Source of the DNA: JASLCR01 sp046462475
Lineage (GTDB): Bacteria > Patescibacteriota > Saccharimonadia > Saccharimonadales > Saccharimonadaceae
DNA: 47,019 nt
NCBI GenBank assembly: GCA_046462475.1
Contig: JBKGVB010000014.1
Span: 1 to 47,019, forward strand
Direction: 5' to 3'
In this document: positions 1 to 8,668 of the stretch, piece after piece
How the letters are laid out: each line of letters begins with the position of its first letter
Numbering within the stretch: position 1 is the stretch's first letter
Position numbers and translations under genes: made by a program
Notes under the pieces: model-generated
What the model was told of the DNA's origin: nothing
The model's database searches: none
The model's input: only the letters and a program-made list of their open reading frames with translations

Positions 1-1548
1 TTTGAGGGGTGTCTTTTCCCTTGACTAAAGTATAAGCGTTTTGCCCCGCCAGTGGCAAGTCTTTATACCCTAGATCAGCCGAGATTTGTGCTATCTGTTC
101 TTGGGTCTTTGGTAGCAGGTGTCCAATCGTTGCTGTAATATTCTGCGTTTCAATCGGTGTAGAGTTATAAGCATCCCGCTTTGAGGCAACACGACGCACG
201 AGCCGCTGACCAATAATTGTATTCACCGTTGAAGCAATCAGGAATGGCTCGATACCCATATCAAGAAGGCGCGGCAAGACACCCGCTGCTGAGTTGGTAT
301 GCAGCGTACTAAATACCAAGTGCCCCGTAAGTGCCGCCTGTACGGCCAAATTCGCAGTTTCAGCGTCACGAATCTCTCCGACCATGATAATGTTCGGATC
401 CTGACGCAAGATTGAACGGAGGCCGGAGGCAAACGTCAAACCGACATCTGCATTTACCTGAATCTGGTTCACGCCGTCCATCTTATACTCGACCGGATCT
501 TCCAAGGTCACGATATTCACCGAGTCGTCTTTTACTTCCTTGATGAGAGCGTAGAGACTTGTCGACTTACCCGATCCAGTCGGACCAGAGGTAAGAATCA
601 TACCATTTGGTCGCTTAATCCCCTTCTGAATTGCTCGTAGGGCACGGCCAGCATAGCCCATTTGCGCAAGATCAAACGTATTGCCCGATTTATCCAAAAG
701 ACGTATCACTACCTGCTCACCCCAGACCACTGGGCTAATGGCGATACGGAGGTCGACTTCCTTATCGGCAACCTTGATAGTAAACTGGCCGTCTTGCGGC
801 GTGCGATGTTCATCAATCTTCAGATTACTCAAAATCTTAATACGGCTTACGAGAGCCGGCTCGATCGATTTTGGAAGCTGCATGATCTCACGCAAGACAC
901 CGTCGACACGGCAACGAATCTTTAACGCCTTTTCAAGTGGTTCGATATGAATATCGGAGGCTTTCGTCTTCACGGCGTATTCAAGAATGGTCGAAAGAGC
1001 ACGTGAAATCGGTGAATCCTGCACAATTGTCTTGATGTTGCTCTGCGTCGTCGCTGCCTCAGCCTCTTCGGATGCGACCGCTGCCGCATCCACGCTCGAA
1101 AGGTCGGTCTTGTACTGATCCAGCACATGCCGTACGCCCGCCTCGGACGCCATAAACACCTTAAGTGGCCGCTGAATACGATTAGCAAGATAATCCACCG
1201 CCTGGACGTTATTTGCATCAATCATAGCTACCGCAAGGCGATTTTGCACCTCGGCAAGCGGCACAGCCATAAAGCGCTCGGCAATATCTTCAGGCAGCAG
1301 CTGCAAAATTTTATCGTCGATTATACTCGAGCGAAGATTAACATATGGAACGCCAGAGACCTGAGCAATAGCATGAGTTAGCAGCTCATCATCAACTAAT
1401 CCCTTCTGTAGTAATACACTGAGAAGTGGCTGGTTCGCTTTCGTTGACTCTTCTTGTGCCTCATCTATCGTGACCTGAGCAAGCAACCCTTCTTCAACGA
1501 GAAGATGGGTGAGCTTATCTTGTATTTCAGCAGTTAGCAGCGCCATAA
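1..1548 (-). CDS. pilB: Type IV pilus assembly ATPase PilB/GspE (3' end cut by window edge)
   Basis: Cytoplasmic hexameric ATPase that powers pilin polymerisation. I translated it from the ATG at 1548, which follows an AGGAGG site with 8 nt spacing, and it stays open for 515 residues to the window edge. The N-terminal MshEN-like domain covers about residues 1-150. The ATPase core shows Walker A GPTGSGKST (321-329), the Asp box LEDPVE (348-353), Walker B-like IIMVGEIRD (386-394) and the His box STLHTN (413-418). After GQRLVRR (446-452) most family members carry a tetracysteine zinc site. Here the sequence runs VASKRDAYNS with no cysteine. It is the last visible gene of the pilM-N-O operon, 10 nt after the 75-residue gene. 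Family identity is certain; PilB rather than GspE is inferred from the pilM/N neighbours. Confidence 0.95.
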
Positions 1549-1558
1549 AATCGGCCTC

Positions 1559-1786
1559 CTAATTGCCTTCTTTACCAATTGTCACCTCGACGGTTGGATT
1601 GAGTGCCTCTTGAGCAAATACCTTCGGATCAGGCTGACCTATATCAGCACTGTACTTCTGGATAGTCTTTACCTTCACTGGCTCACCTGCACTTTGCAGG
1701 CCAGGAATTGCCCCGACGACAAAATACGCAATCGCCATACTAATAGAAGCGATGAGAATAATCATTGCAATATCTGTTTTTTTCAT
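1559..1786 (-). CDS. Small single-pass membrane protein in the pil operon
   Basis: A 75-residue protein with one hydrophobic segment (about residues 7-28) after a short N-terminus with two lysines (MKKTD), so it probably sits in the membrane with its C-terminal 45 residues outside. I do not recognise a family. Its start overlaps the end of the pilO-like gene by 4 nt (translational coupling) and pilB follows 10 nt later, so it is almost certainly co-expressed with the pilus motor. It occupies the place where pilP sits in Gram-negative pil operons but shows no PilP lipobox or similarity. A pilus-platform accessory role is inference from position only. Confidence 0.75.
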   Translation of the reverse strand: MKKTDIAMIILIASISMAIAYFVVGAIPGLQSAGEPVKVKTIQKYSADIGQPDPKVFAQEALNPTVEVTIGKEGN

Positions 1787-2469
1787 GGCTTTACCACCTT
1801 TGTCTGTAACTCAACGTCCATAGCAGGCTGATAATATGCTTCGCCCGCAACATTCATCTGAAGACGGCTCCCCTGCTGCTGCACCTGCAACGAGCTGATA
1901 GAAATAGCACGGATTGAGCGTTCAAGTCGCTCCAAGACATCTTTGAGTCGATTTGCTGCCTTATCGTCCTTACCATTAGTCGAAACGGTGAAATTAAACT
2001 GGATCGCGTTATTATCAGCTGCAGCTCCTGCCGAACTAGTGCCACCCACAGGTGTAACGGTTAGGGATTCAATAGTAACACCCGGCTGAGCAAGCAATAC
2101 ATTACTTTGTAGTGATGCACCGAGTGCTGCAGAGTTTGCTCGTGCTGGCAGCGCGTCCAAGATCACCTGGACCGGCTCAGAGTCTGCCGCCGACTGCAAC
2201 TTGATAAGTGATTCGTTCGTATTAAGTACGCGCAAGTTATCTTCAAGCTTGCTGACGACCTTATTATTGTCCTGCAGTGTAGAAACTGTATGCATCTTTT
2301 CTGCGAGTACTTTCTCGTTAAAGATAAACTTCTGCCCGAGTACGTACAGCAGTACGATCGACGCACCAATAATAACCGACGCCCCAGCAACCCAGAGGAA
2401 CATCATCTGACTTGCCTTCGCGATCTGCTGTCGCTTGCGGATTGCGGCTTCTTTCTTTGTAGCAACCAT
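1783..2469 (-). CDS. pilO: PilO-like type IV pilus alignment protein
   Basis: A 228-residue bitopic inner-membrane protein: a basic cytoplasmic N-terminus, one membrane helix at about residues 24-47, a coiled-coil-like stretch (about 50-95) and an alpha/beta periplasmic-type domain. This architecture and its position directly after pilN match PilO, which pairs with PilN to build the pilus platform. Sequence similarity to characterised PilO is weak by eye, so the name rests on architecture and operon order. The C-terminal domain alternates strands and helices (for example VTIESLTVTPV, then helix LKDVLERLERSIRAI), as expected for a ferredoxin-like fold. It starts 1 nt after the pilN-like gene ends. 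Confidence 0.75.
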   Translation of the reverse strand: MVATKKEAAIRKRQQIAKASQMMFLWVAGASVIIGASIVLLYVLGQKFIFNEKVLAEKMHTVSTLQDNNKVVSKLEDNLRVLNTNESLIKLQSAADSEPVQVILDALPARANSAALGASLQSNVLLAQPGVTIESLTVTPVGGTSSAGAAADNNAIQFNFTVSTNGKDDKAANRLKDVLERLERSIRAISISSLQVQQQGSRLQMNVAGEAYYQPAMDVELQTKVVKP

Positions 2470-2470
2470 C

Positions 2471-3172
2471 TTAGTTTGCCCCCTTGAAAATATCTATCGG
2501 TGTATCAAGCTTCGAATCTGTAGCATTGCTTGCCTGCGGCGCAACAATCGTACCATTTGAGGAATCACGGCTAAAGAGTTCGTCTGGGTACGTAAAGCTG
2601 ATCGTAAATCGCAATTGGCGGCCGCCTGTCGCATCGAGGCCAAAGCTTGTATCGCCTTCATTCACCTCCGCTGTCAGAGGAACTGACTGCGCCTCGCTGC
2701 TGCCTTGTGTCATATAGGTAAACTTCGTCGCCAAAATTGTCTTCTTTAGCGCATCCAGCTGATTATAGCCGCCCGTTGTCTGACCTTGCAAGGTAATCAG
2801 CTTATTCTGAGCGTCCAGCGAGATAGTCGATATAGACGTACTGCTTGGTATTACGGTCGCGAGTACATCAAACAGGCGCGAATTAACAGCCGTCTTGCCG
2901 TAATTTGATGAGATTTCTTTTAATTGATTCTGGATAGTTAATGCTTTTCCTAGATCAGGTACGCTCTGAAGCTTCTTTGCCTCTGAGCTAATACTGTTAT
3001 CAGCAAGCGTACTGCGAATGGCCTGAACACCAAACACATAGAGCGACAGCAGGACAACCGCTGCAGCAAATCCGATCGCTGCCAAGATAGAGACCGAAAT
3101 CACCGTCGTGCGTACGCGCTGCGCCCTGAGAAGCTCTTGCTTTACATCTGGGATGAGATTGATCTCAATCAT
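2471..3172 (-). CDS. pilN: PilN-like type IV pilus assembly protein
   Basis: A 233-residue protein beginning MIEINLIPD, the conserved N-terminal motif (INLLP-type) by which PilN binds the groove of PilM. One membrane helix follows (about residues 25-48), then a coiled-coil region and a domain with the typical PilN phrase of a late strand-turn-strand (about 100-135, VIPSSTSISTISLDAQNKL). Its ATG overlaps the pilM stop in a 4-nt ATGA-type junction. Together with pilM and the pilO-like gene it forms the cytoplasm-to-membrane platform on which the PilB ATPase acts. Confidence 0.85.
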   Translation of the reverse strand: MIEINLIPDVKQELLRAQRVRTTVISVSILAAIGFAAAVVLLSLYVFGVQAIRSTLADNSISSEAKKLQSVPDLGKALTIQNQLKEISSNYGKTAVNSRLFDVLATVIPSSTSISTISLDAQNKLITLQGQTTGGYNQLDALKKTILATKFTYMTQGSSEAQSVPLTAEVNEGDTSFGLDATGGRQLRFTISFTYPDELFSRDSSNGTIVAPQASNATDSKLDTPIDIFKGAN

Positions 3173-4218
3173 AGCTTGTTGCTCCTCTGCGCGAGGCCTA
3201 CTGCTGTAGCGAATTCATTTACTACCGGCAAGAGTTGTTGTTGATCGCTTTGAGATACACGCACCTTCTGCCATGGATTGGCTGCCGCTGCAGTCACGCC
3301 TGTCTTGCCACCAATATAATCACCAAATCGCGGCACCGTTGTCGCAAAACCAGACAGCAAAATACCACCGACTGAGATATTCGGATAGCGTGTCTGGAAG
3401 AATTTAATAGATTTCGTAAGTTCAGATGCAAAATTCTCAAGCGTACTCTCAATTGCACGGTATACTTGCCCCTCAAGCCGATCTGGTGCGAGACCAAACT
3501 TCAAGATGAACTGCCGTGCTTGGTCATCTTTCACATTGAGATTCTGGACCGCTGCCTTGATGAGCGAATTGAGTCCCATCGGAATCGTTCGTACGAGTCG
3601 TGGCGTGTCTGCATAGGTAATCACGATATCTGTTGATTGTTCACCCATATCGAGAATAAGGCGTGCATCGGTGACACCACCAGGCAAAAGTGATCGAATC
3701 ATAGCGATTGGATCTGGCTCTGCAGCGATAACATTGAGACCTAGGTTCTCAATAAACTCTAGTCTGTCCTCTGCATAGCTGATCGCCGTACTGGTGATAA
3801 TAACCTCTTGCTGCTTTGGATCGTGCAGGCTCTGCCCTAGTAGGCGCCAGTCGACCTTCGCATCATCCACCGACATCGGAATATATTGGTCGAGCTGATA
3901 CTTGATCGTATTCTTCAGCTCTGCCTCGGCCATAGTCGGAACATCAATAACTGTCGTGAATGTCTTTTGGCTTGGCAATCCTATTGCGACATCCTTTGTC
4001 TTGATGCCACTCTGGCCGATCGCCGTCATAATAATCTCGCCAAGTCGCTGACGCGCCTCAGGTGAATCAGAGCCAGTCACTTTGCTATCTACTGGAGCAT
4101 ACCCATAATGCGCAAGCGACCAGCTATCAGTGCCCGCTTTATCGAGTTGCACTACCCGTACTGCGTTAGTACCGATATCCAGTGCGAAAAAGTTGCCCAC
4201 GCTTTTTAGTAATGCCAT
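3169..4218 (-). CDS. pilM: Type IV pilus assembly protein PilM (actin-like ATPase)
   Basis: A 349-residue actin-fold protein. FALDIGTNAVRVVQL (about residues 12-26) is the phosphate-1 loop, and LILDMGEQSTDIVI in the middle is the phosphate-2 loop. AIGLPSQKTFTTVIDVP is the characteristic PilM stretch. It has no membrane segment; PilM is a cytoplasmic partner of the PilN N-terminus. It is the first gene of the pilM-N-O-75aa-pilB operon. A TATAAT box (4229-4234) lies 10 nt before the ATG with no Shine-Dalgarno site, which predicts a leader of about three bases. Confidence 0.93.
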   Translation of the reverse strand: MALLKSVGNFFALDIGTNAVRVVQLDKAGTDSWSLAHYGYAPVDSKVTGSDSPEARQRLGEIIMTAIGQSGIKTKDVAIGLPSQKTFTTVIDVPTMAEAELKNTIKYQLDQYIPMSVDDAKVDWRLLGQSLHDPKQQEVIITSTAISYAEDRLEFIENLGLNVIAAEPDPIAMIRSLLPGGVTDARLILDMGEQSTDIVITYADTPRLVRTIPMGLNSLIKAAVQNLNVKDDQARQFILKFGLAPDRLEGQVYRAIESTLENFASELTKSIKFFQTRYPNISVGGILLSGFATTVPRFGDYIGGKTGVTAAAANPWQKVRVSQSDQQQLLPVVNEFATAVGLAQRSNKL

Positions 4219-4228
4219 ATTGCTGCTT

Positions 4229-4234
4229 ATTATA
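4229..4234 (-). promoter_or_regulatory. -10 box of the pilM operon
   Basis: Perfect TATAAT on the minus strand, 10 nt before the pilM ATG. There is no convincing -35 box and no Shine-Dalgarno site. Confidence 0.55.
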
Positions 4235-4264
4235 CATAAGCGTTACGACTAATAGCAAGTGCTT

Positions 4265-6967
4265 TTAAAATCGAGGTGGCAACTCTTTGACAGAGACTGT
4301 CTGAGCGACACCCTTGCCGTTCATGCCGCCACCGCCACCAAACGCCCACAAGAACGCATCGCCACGCAGGTTAAAGACTTCACCTGCCCCTGCAGCCGTA
4401 GGGTCTGTCGTACGATTAAAGTACACTTTGTTCGCCATGACTGGACCATTAACGATAAGTGGATTCTTACAGGCGTCAGTACCATCCTGCCAGCTTGCAT
4501 CACTAATATCCCCAAATGCCTTAAATGTTCCATCGGCATTGAGTGTTGCATCTTCGCTACAGGTGTTGATAGCACCTCCATCTGTATCAGTTGAAGTAAT
4601 ATCGAAGTCAGATGGTGCACCTGCGATCAGCCACGCATCAATGCGCTTTACCCCAGAGTCGATCTTGATATTTTTCGCAATGATGAGAATTTGCGGCACA
4701 TTACTAGTTGCCTTCACAGAACTATCGAGAGTGATGTCATCTTTTATTTCTATTGTGCCACCTGTATTACAGATGACTTGAGTAGATGTAGCGTTTGATA
4801 TCCCGTTGATGGCAGTCTGAGAGAGCGCCGGACAAAGTGACGCATAGCTGCCATCAAATCCTATCGGACCATTCCAGTTTCCTGTCGATGGATTCCCTGC
4901 TCCAGTATTAGCAAAACTCAATGCTGATTTGTCGCTCAGACTTGGCGCTGTAGTTACGCCATTTTCATATGCCGCACCCGAAGCAAAGAGATCACCCGTA
5001 TTCGTGCCATTCATCATTGCTCCATACTCGCTCCAGCTGCCATAAGTCTTACTGTCCTTTATCATGCTAGTCGTCGTGGCAACACCACCGATCCGCGCAT
5101 CATAGCCCCAGAACTGCACAGTTGGGCTTACAGGTGACGGAACAATTGTCACACACGCTCCCGCAGAAGTAATGCGTGTCGTTACCCCTGCTACCGTATG
5201 CGTTGCCTCGACTTGTCGACAAACCTGCTTTCCTACATCGGCATTTGTCGGCACGAATGCACTTGAATCATTTGAGTACGGCGTCGTACCTGGGCCCTTA
5301 TGGAATGTCGTCGGCCTACCAAGGTCTAATTGCGAATCGCTCGTAGTTGCATCCCATACACCTCTCCATGTAGAATCTGGCGAAGAACCAGCCCCGACAA
5401 CCCCATCGATCGCATATGCTACACCACTAGTTATCTCATGGGTAAAGGTAATAGATTGTCCAGGATGTGCATACGTTGCCGCACTACCATCTACATAAGC
5501 AGTTGTCGTAGCTGCTGGTGCACCTGGTGCATTGCTTATCTTCACACATTGCCATGTAGAATATACTGCACCCTGAAGAGGGGGATTATACGCCGATGGG
5601 TTAATCCACAATCGCTCACAAACTGTGTGGCCAGCATACGATGCTTTTTGAGCCGCGGTTAGTTGCGGTGTTGTGATTGTTTTTGACACGCCCGGAAGCC
5701 TACTCTTGGTCCATGTGTTTGACAATGTCATAACTTGAGAGCCACTGTCTATCTTACGATACACTCTATAGTCAACATCATACGTCGTTGCATATTTGCC
5801 GTTAGAGGTAATGGTATGTACCCAGTCTATTTTATCCGCTGTAGTCGCACTGGCTACAGTAGCCTTGACGACATTATTGACTTTTACGACACTCGTCGGC
5901 TTTGCACTCCAAGGACAGCCCTGATCAGCGTAAATACCATCAAATGGCGTATTGTACTGAATGGCATTACCATAGTAAACATCATTTAAATTCAGCTGAT
6001 ATATCTTGCCTGCTTTTGGCAGAAACCAGACACTAAAATCCTTATTATTTCCGCCTGGCGGAGTAAAGAAGCCACCACCTGTCCATTGTGCCCCACCTGT
6101 ATCCTGCTTATAAAGCGCAACATTACTCCAGCTCCCGTCACGATCTTTCTCTTGCAATTTCATCGTGATAAGCTTGCCATTACCTTGTGCGCTCCCTTTA
6201 GTATTATCGAGGTCGTATAGGCGAATCGATACCCGACCGCCATTATAGTTTGGCTTTATTGAGCAATCAGCGCCAAACTTAATACGATAATCATTGTACT
6301 TAGGAGTAGTATTTGTTTGCGTAAGTGTCACTGCATAGCCATTTGCTGCGGCACCATTCTTCGCCGTATCACCCAAGTGAGCGATTGTTGCACCGGGGCC
6401 CGAAGCGACAAGCTGGAAAGTGTTTTGGATGTTACCTGAAAGGTTATCACTGTATGGCTTCACCTTTAGGGTAGCGACGTACATCTTAATATCTGAGTTG
6501 TAAGCAAGGTTAGCGAACTTGATCACCTTGTTGCCATTACTGCCAGTACAATTAGTGTTTTTCTCGCCATATACAACGCCTGTTCGCTTATTATTACCCT
6601 GATCAAGTCCACTGATTTTTGAGCCGAGTCCTCCGTCAAACTCATAATTAGTGATTTTACTTCCCTTACCGCCTCCGCCACTATACCCATCGCTGAAGGG
6701 AGACTTATCTAGACCCGGACAATAACTGTAGCCTTTTATCGTCACCTGTCCACTACTAGAAGTAAAATAAATACCTACATTTAACTCTGACTTCTTCACC
6801 CACTGGGTATAGCCCACAGCCCCCATGATCTCTGGCTTTGGCGAACCTGCAATACCATCGCTAGTATTATAAAAAGTATCCCCATACGCCCCAACGATAC
6901 TTGATCCAACTAAAGCAAGGCTTGCCATCGAAAAGAGTAGCCCTACTAGATAACCTCGTCGTTTCAT
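4265..6967 (-). CDS. Large secreted/surface protein ending in ELPPRF
   Basis: A 900-residue protein with an N-terminal signal segment (KRRGYLVGLLFSMASLALVG, about residues 2-22) and otherwise extracellular-type composition: rich in Gly, Thr, Ser, Asn, with few acidic clusters. Two or three Ig-like stretches with paired cysteines lie between about 370 and 640. The last third resembles a pectate-lyase-like or beta-helical passenger (INGISNATSTQVICNTGG, then an IKDDITLDS region). It ends NLRGDAFLWAFGG...ELPPRF; I recall similar aromatic ELPPRY/F tails on large Saccharibacteria surface proteins, but could not check this. It overlaps the upstream TPR-like gene by 1 nt (TAATG) and precedes the pil operon. 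A pilus-tip or adhesin role is plausible but unproven. Confidence 0.8.
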   Translation of the reverse strand: MKRRGYLVGLLFSMASLALVGSSIVGAYGDTFYNTSDGIAGSPKPEIMGAVGYTQWVKKSELNVGIYFTSSSGQVTIKGYSYCPGLDKSPFSDGYSGGGGKGSKITNYEFDGGLGSKISGLDQGNNKRTGVVYGEKNTNCTGSNGNKVIKFANLAYNSDIKMYVATLKVKPYSDNLSGNIQNTFQLVASGPGATIAHLGDTAKNGAAANGYAVTLTQTNTTPKYNDYRIKFGADCSIKPNYNGGRVSIRLYDLDNTKGSAQGNGKLITMKLQEKDRDGSWSNVALYKQDTGGAQWTGGGFFTPPGGNNKDFSVWFLPKAGKIYQLNLNDVYYGNAIQYNTPFDGIYADQGCPWSAKPTSVVKVNNVVKATVASATTADKIDWVHTITSNGKYATTYDVDYRVYRKIDSGSQVMTLSNTWTKSRLPGVSKTITTPQLTAAQKASYAGHTVCERLWINPSAYNPPLQGAVYSTWQCVKISNAPGAPAATTTAYVDGSAATYAHPGQSITFTHEITSGVAYAIDGVVGAGSSPDSTWRGVWDATTSDSQLDLGRPTTFHKGPGTTPYSNDSSAFVPTNADVGKQVCRQVEATHTVAGVTTRITSAGACVTIVPSPVSPTVQFWGYDARIGGVATTTSMIKDSKTYGSWSEYGAMMNGTNTGDLFASGAAYENGVTTAPSLSDKSALSFANTGAGNPSTGNWNGPIGFDGSYASLCPALSQTAINGISNATSTQVICNTGGTIEIKDDITLDSSVKATSNVPQILIIAKNIKIDSGVKRIDAWLIAGAPSDFDITSTDTDGGAINTCSEDATLNADGTFKAFGDISDASWQDGTDACKNPLIVNGPVMANKVYFNRTTDPTAAGAGEVFNLRGDAFLWAFGGGGGMNGKGVAQTVSVKELPPRF

Positions 6968-7533
6968 TACTTATACACCGCCTGCCGGTTGGCAATTTGC
7001 CCTGCAATTCTGGCAATTTCCATTTCATTATTTGGATCTTCTCTGCGCAGCCGATCAAGCTCTTGCTGATATAGTGCCGTTGCCGCCTTGTGGTCACCCG
7101 CATCGTCAAGTACATTTGCATATGTCCGATAATACGCTGACACACCTGATGGATCACGCGACGCAGCAATCTGATAAGCCTGAGATGCCTTACTGTACTG
7201 CTTTCCTGCAGCAAGTACCGTCGCCGCCTGCTGAGCCTGGTCGGCTGTCTTCAATTCTTTGTTTAGATCGCTATTAGCCAGTGCATCCACATCTTTACCA
7301 AATAGCGCTTTTGAACGCTGGTTGGCCGTTTTCTCCCCCATATCTTGATAAGAAACACCGTTCGTTTCACTAATAATCTTCGCGTTCTCTTCTTTTTGCC
7401 GCTTAGCCGCCTGCTGCACCTGCTGCCATGCTATATAGCCGCCTATGCCGGCGACAAGAAGGAGTATCACTATTACGATACTGAGCGGTTTTACAAAGTG
7501 ATTATTCATACCACGCGGTAATGATGATGTCAT
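6967..7533 (-). CDS. Membrane-anchored TPR-like protein
   Basis: A 188-residue protein with one membrane helix (about residues 16-36) and a long alpha-helical outer part. The section from about 95 to 160 reads as a tetratricopeptide-type pair of helices (YSKASQAYQIAASRDP, then ANVLDDAGDHKAATALYQQ). TPR modules hold protein partners together. It begins an operon with the 900-residue secreted protein, with which it shares a TAATG junction, so it may help export or anchor that protein (inference). A TATCAT box sits 7 nt before the ATG, so the transcript is predicted to be leaderless. Confidence 0.8.
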   Translation of the reverse strand: MTSSLPRGMNNHFVKPLSIVIVILLLVAGIGGYIAWQQVQQAAKRQKEENAKIISETNGVSYQDMGEKTANQRSKALFGKDVDALANSDLNKELKTADQAQQAATVLAAGKQYSKASQAYQIAASRDPSGVSAYYRTYANVLDDAGDHKAATALYQQELDRLRREDPNNEMEIARIAGQIANRQAVYK

Positions 7534-7540
7534 ATTGCTT

Positions 7541-7546
7541 ATGATA
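7541..7546 (-). promoter_or_regulatory. -10 box, leaderless start of the TPR-like gene
   Basis: TATCAT on the minus strand, 7 nt before the ATG at 7533, with no Shine-Dalgarno site. A transcript starting the usual 6-7 nt after the -10 box would begin at the start codon. Confidence 0.55.
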
Positions 7547-7572
7547 GCAAATACTCCGCCCCAAACAAAGGG

Positions 7573-7604
7573 AAAACCCCGCCCCCGGAAAACCGGGAAC
7601 GGGG
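7573..7604 (-). terminator. Rho-independent terminator of the 7636-8412 gene
   Basis: On the minus strand a GC-rich stem (CCCCG...CCGG pairing with CCGG...CGGGG, TTTT loop) is followed by TTTTCCCTTT. It lies directly after the stop of the secreted-protein gene and before the next operon. Confidence 0.8.
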
Positions 7605-7635
7605 TGTTCCGATACTGCAGTGTGTCCGACGCCGT

Positions 7636-8412
7636 CTATCGGCGCGGGAACGCGACCAGGCGAGACTCACGTCCGCCGGGACCTGTGGCGACCACACGAA
7701 GGCGCTTGCGAGTGGGATGTGCCACCCGAATCACGCACGAGCCCTTCGCCTTGCTGGTCTTCAGCACCGTCCGAATGACATGACCGTTCTTACGAACGAG
7801 CACGGCCTTCAGGAGCGTCACCCGCTGGGTGCTCCAGACCAGACGATATTTCTGCCCCTTCAGGTGACGCACACTGAAGCCGAGCTTCGGAGCAGCACTT
7901 GTCGTGGGCTTGTACGTCCAGGAGAAGTCATCCGCCAGAGCACTCTTGCCAATTGACAGCATCCACCTCCCTGGACGAGCACCACGAAAGCTGACACAAT
8001 CCCCAGCCTCGACTTCCATATCTCGGTCATACAGTCTACTGCCGTTGAACGAGACATCCATATACATAGAGCCCGATTCTTTACGCAGGTCAACGTAGAC
8101 CGTACCCGTGGAGTCGACAGGGGTGATGCGTGCCTTCGTGTAGTTGTAGGCGCCACCGTACGGCACGGGCACCAGCCCCCGCCGGTTGACCTCCTGGCAG
8201 GCCGCCGAAACAGGGGTGGGAGTCGGCGACACCGTGGGGTCATCCGTCGGGGTGTCCGTCGGAGACGTGGTAGATGCCGAAGATACTCCGGCAGTCGCGC
8301 TGGCAGAGGCGGACCCGAGGCCCACCATCGTGCCAGTCAGTGCGACAGCAAGCGCGATGACGAGCGCCAGCAGCGCCGCACCAGCCCCCGCCATCTTGTT
8401 GTGTCGGGCCAT
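7636..8412 (-). CDS. Secreted protein with Thr/Pro linker, GC-rich
   Basis: 258 residues from the ATG at 8412, chosen because a GAGGAGG site lies 7 nt upstream; an in-frame ATG at 8469 lacks one. A signal peptide with a hydrophobic core (about residues 9-31) ends at ASA-type sites. A Thr/Ser/Pro/Asp linker follows (about 36-68), then two beta-rich parts. The first, with paired cysteines near 70 and 133, looks like a small beta sandwich. The second is very basic and ends FPRR. Codons favour G or C in the third position, unlike most flanking genes, and the Thr-Pro linker style is typical of actinobacterial exported proteins. Family not recognised. It has its own promoter, leader and terminator. 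Confidence 0.85.
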   Translation of the reverse strand: MARHNKMAGAGAALLALVIALAVALTGTMVGLGSASASATAGVSSASTTSPTDTPTDDPTVSPTPTPVSAACQEVNRRGLVPVPYGGAYNYTKARITPVDSTGTVYVDLRKESGSMYMDVSFNGSRLYDRDMEVEAGDCVSFRGARPGRWMLSIGKSALADDFSWTYKPTTSAAPKLGFSVRHLKGQKYRLVWSTQRVTLLKAVLVRKNGHVIRTVLKTSKAKGSCVIRVAHPTRKRLRVVATGPGGRESRLVAFPRR

Positions 8413-8454
8413 TTTCGGGCCCTCCTCTCGAGAGAAGTAGTTTTGCAGTATCGG

Positions 8455-8483
8455 ATTATTAAACTGCACCCTGGACGGGGCAA
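8455..8483 (-). promoter_or_regulatory. Promoter of the 7636-8412 secreted-protein gene
   Basis: TTGCCC (8478-8483), 17-nt spacer, AATAAT (8455-8460) on the minus strand. The predicted leader is about 36 nt and contains the palindrome CTCTCGAGAG (8425-8434) next to the Shine-Dalgarno site. Confidence 0.5.
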
Positions 8484-8608
8484 AAGCTCAACATCCGGTG
8501 CTGCACATACACCACCTTGGCGTACGATGGCTTTACCTTAGCATTTTCTTACAAATTTGTAAAGCATAAGGGGTATAAAAAATAGAGAAATAATGCCAAA
8601 TTTCAGGA

Positions 8609-8659
8609 GTGTCCGCTGAGGCGAGTCGAGGTCGTCGACTCATATACCTCAGCGGACAC
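8609..8659. terminator. Long nested hairpin after the 8669-9139 gene
   Basis: A 13-bp perfect outer stem (GTGTCCGCTGAGG at 8609-8621 with 8647-8659) encloses a second 7-bp stem (8623-8629 with 8635-8641). It lies 9 nt past the stop of the minus-strand gene. There is no clean T-tract on either side, so it may act as a terminator, a 3'-end stabiliser, or both. Confidence 0.6.
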
Positions 8660-8668
8660 CCTTTCTAG

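Noticed and set aside
4314..4781. A 155-codon open frame on the plus strand
   Set aside because: It is antisense to the 900-residue secreted protein and shows no protein-like features.
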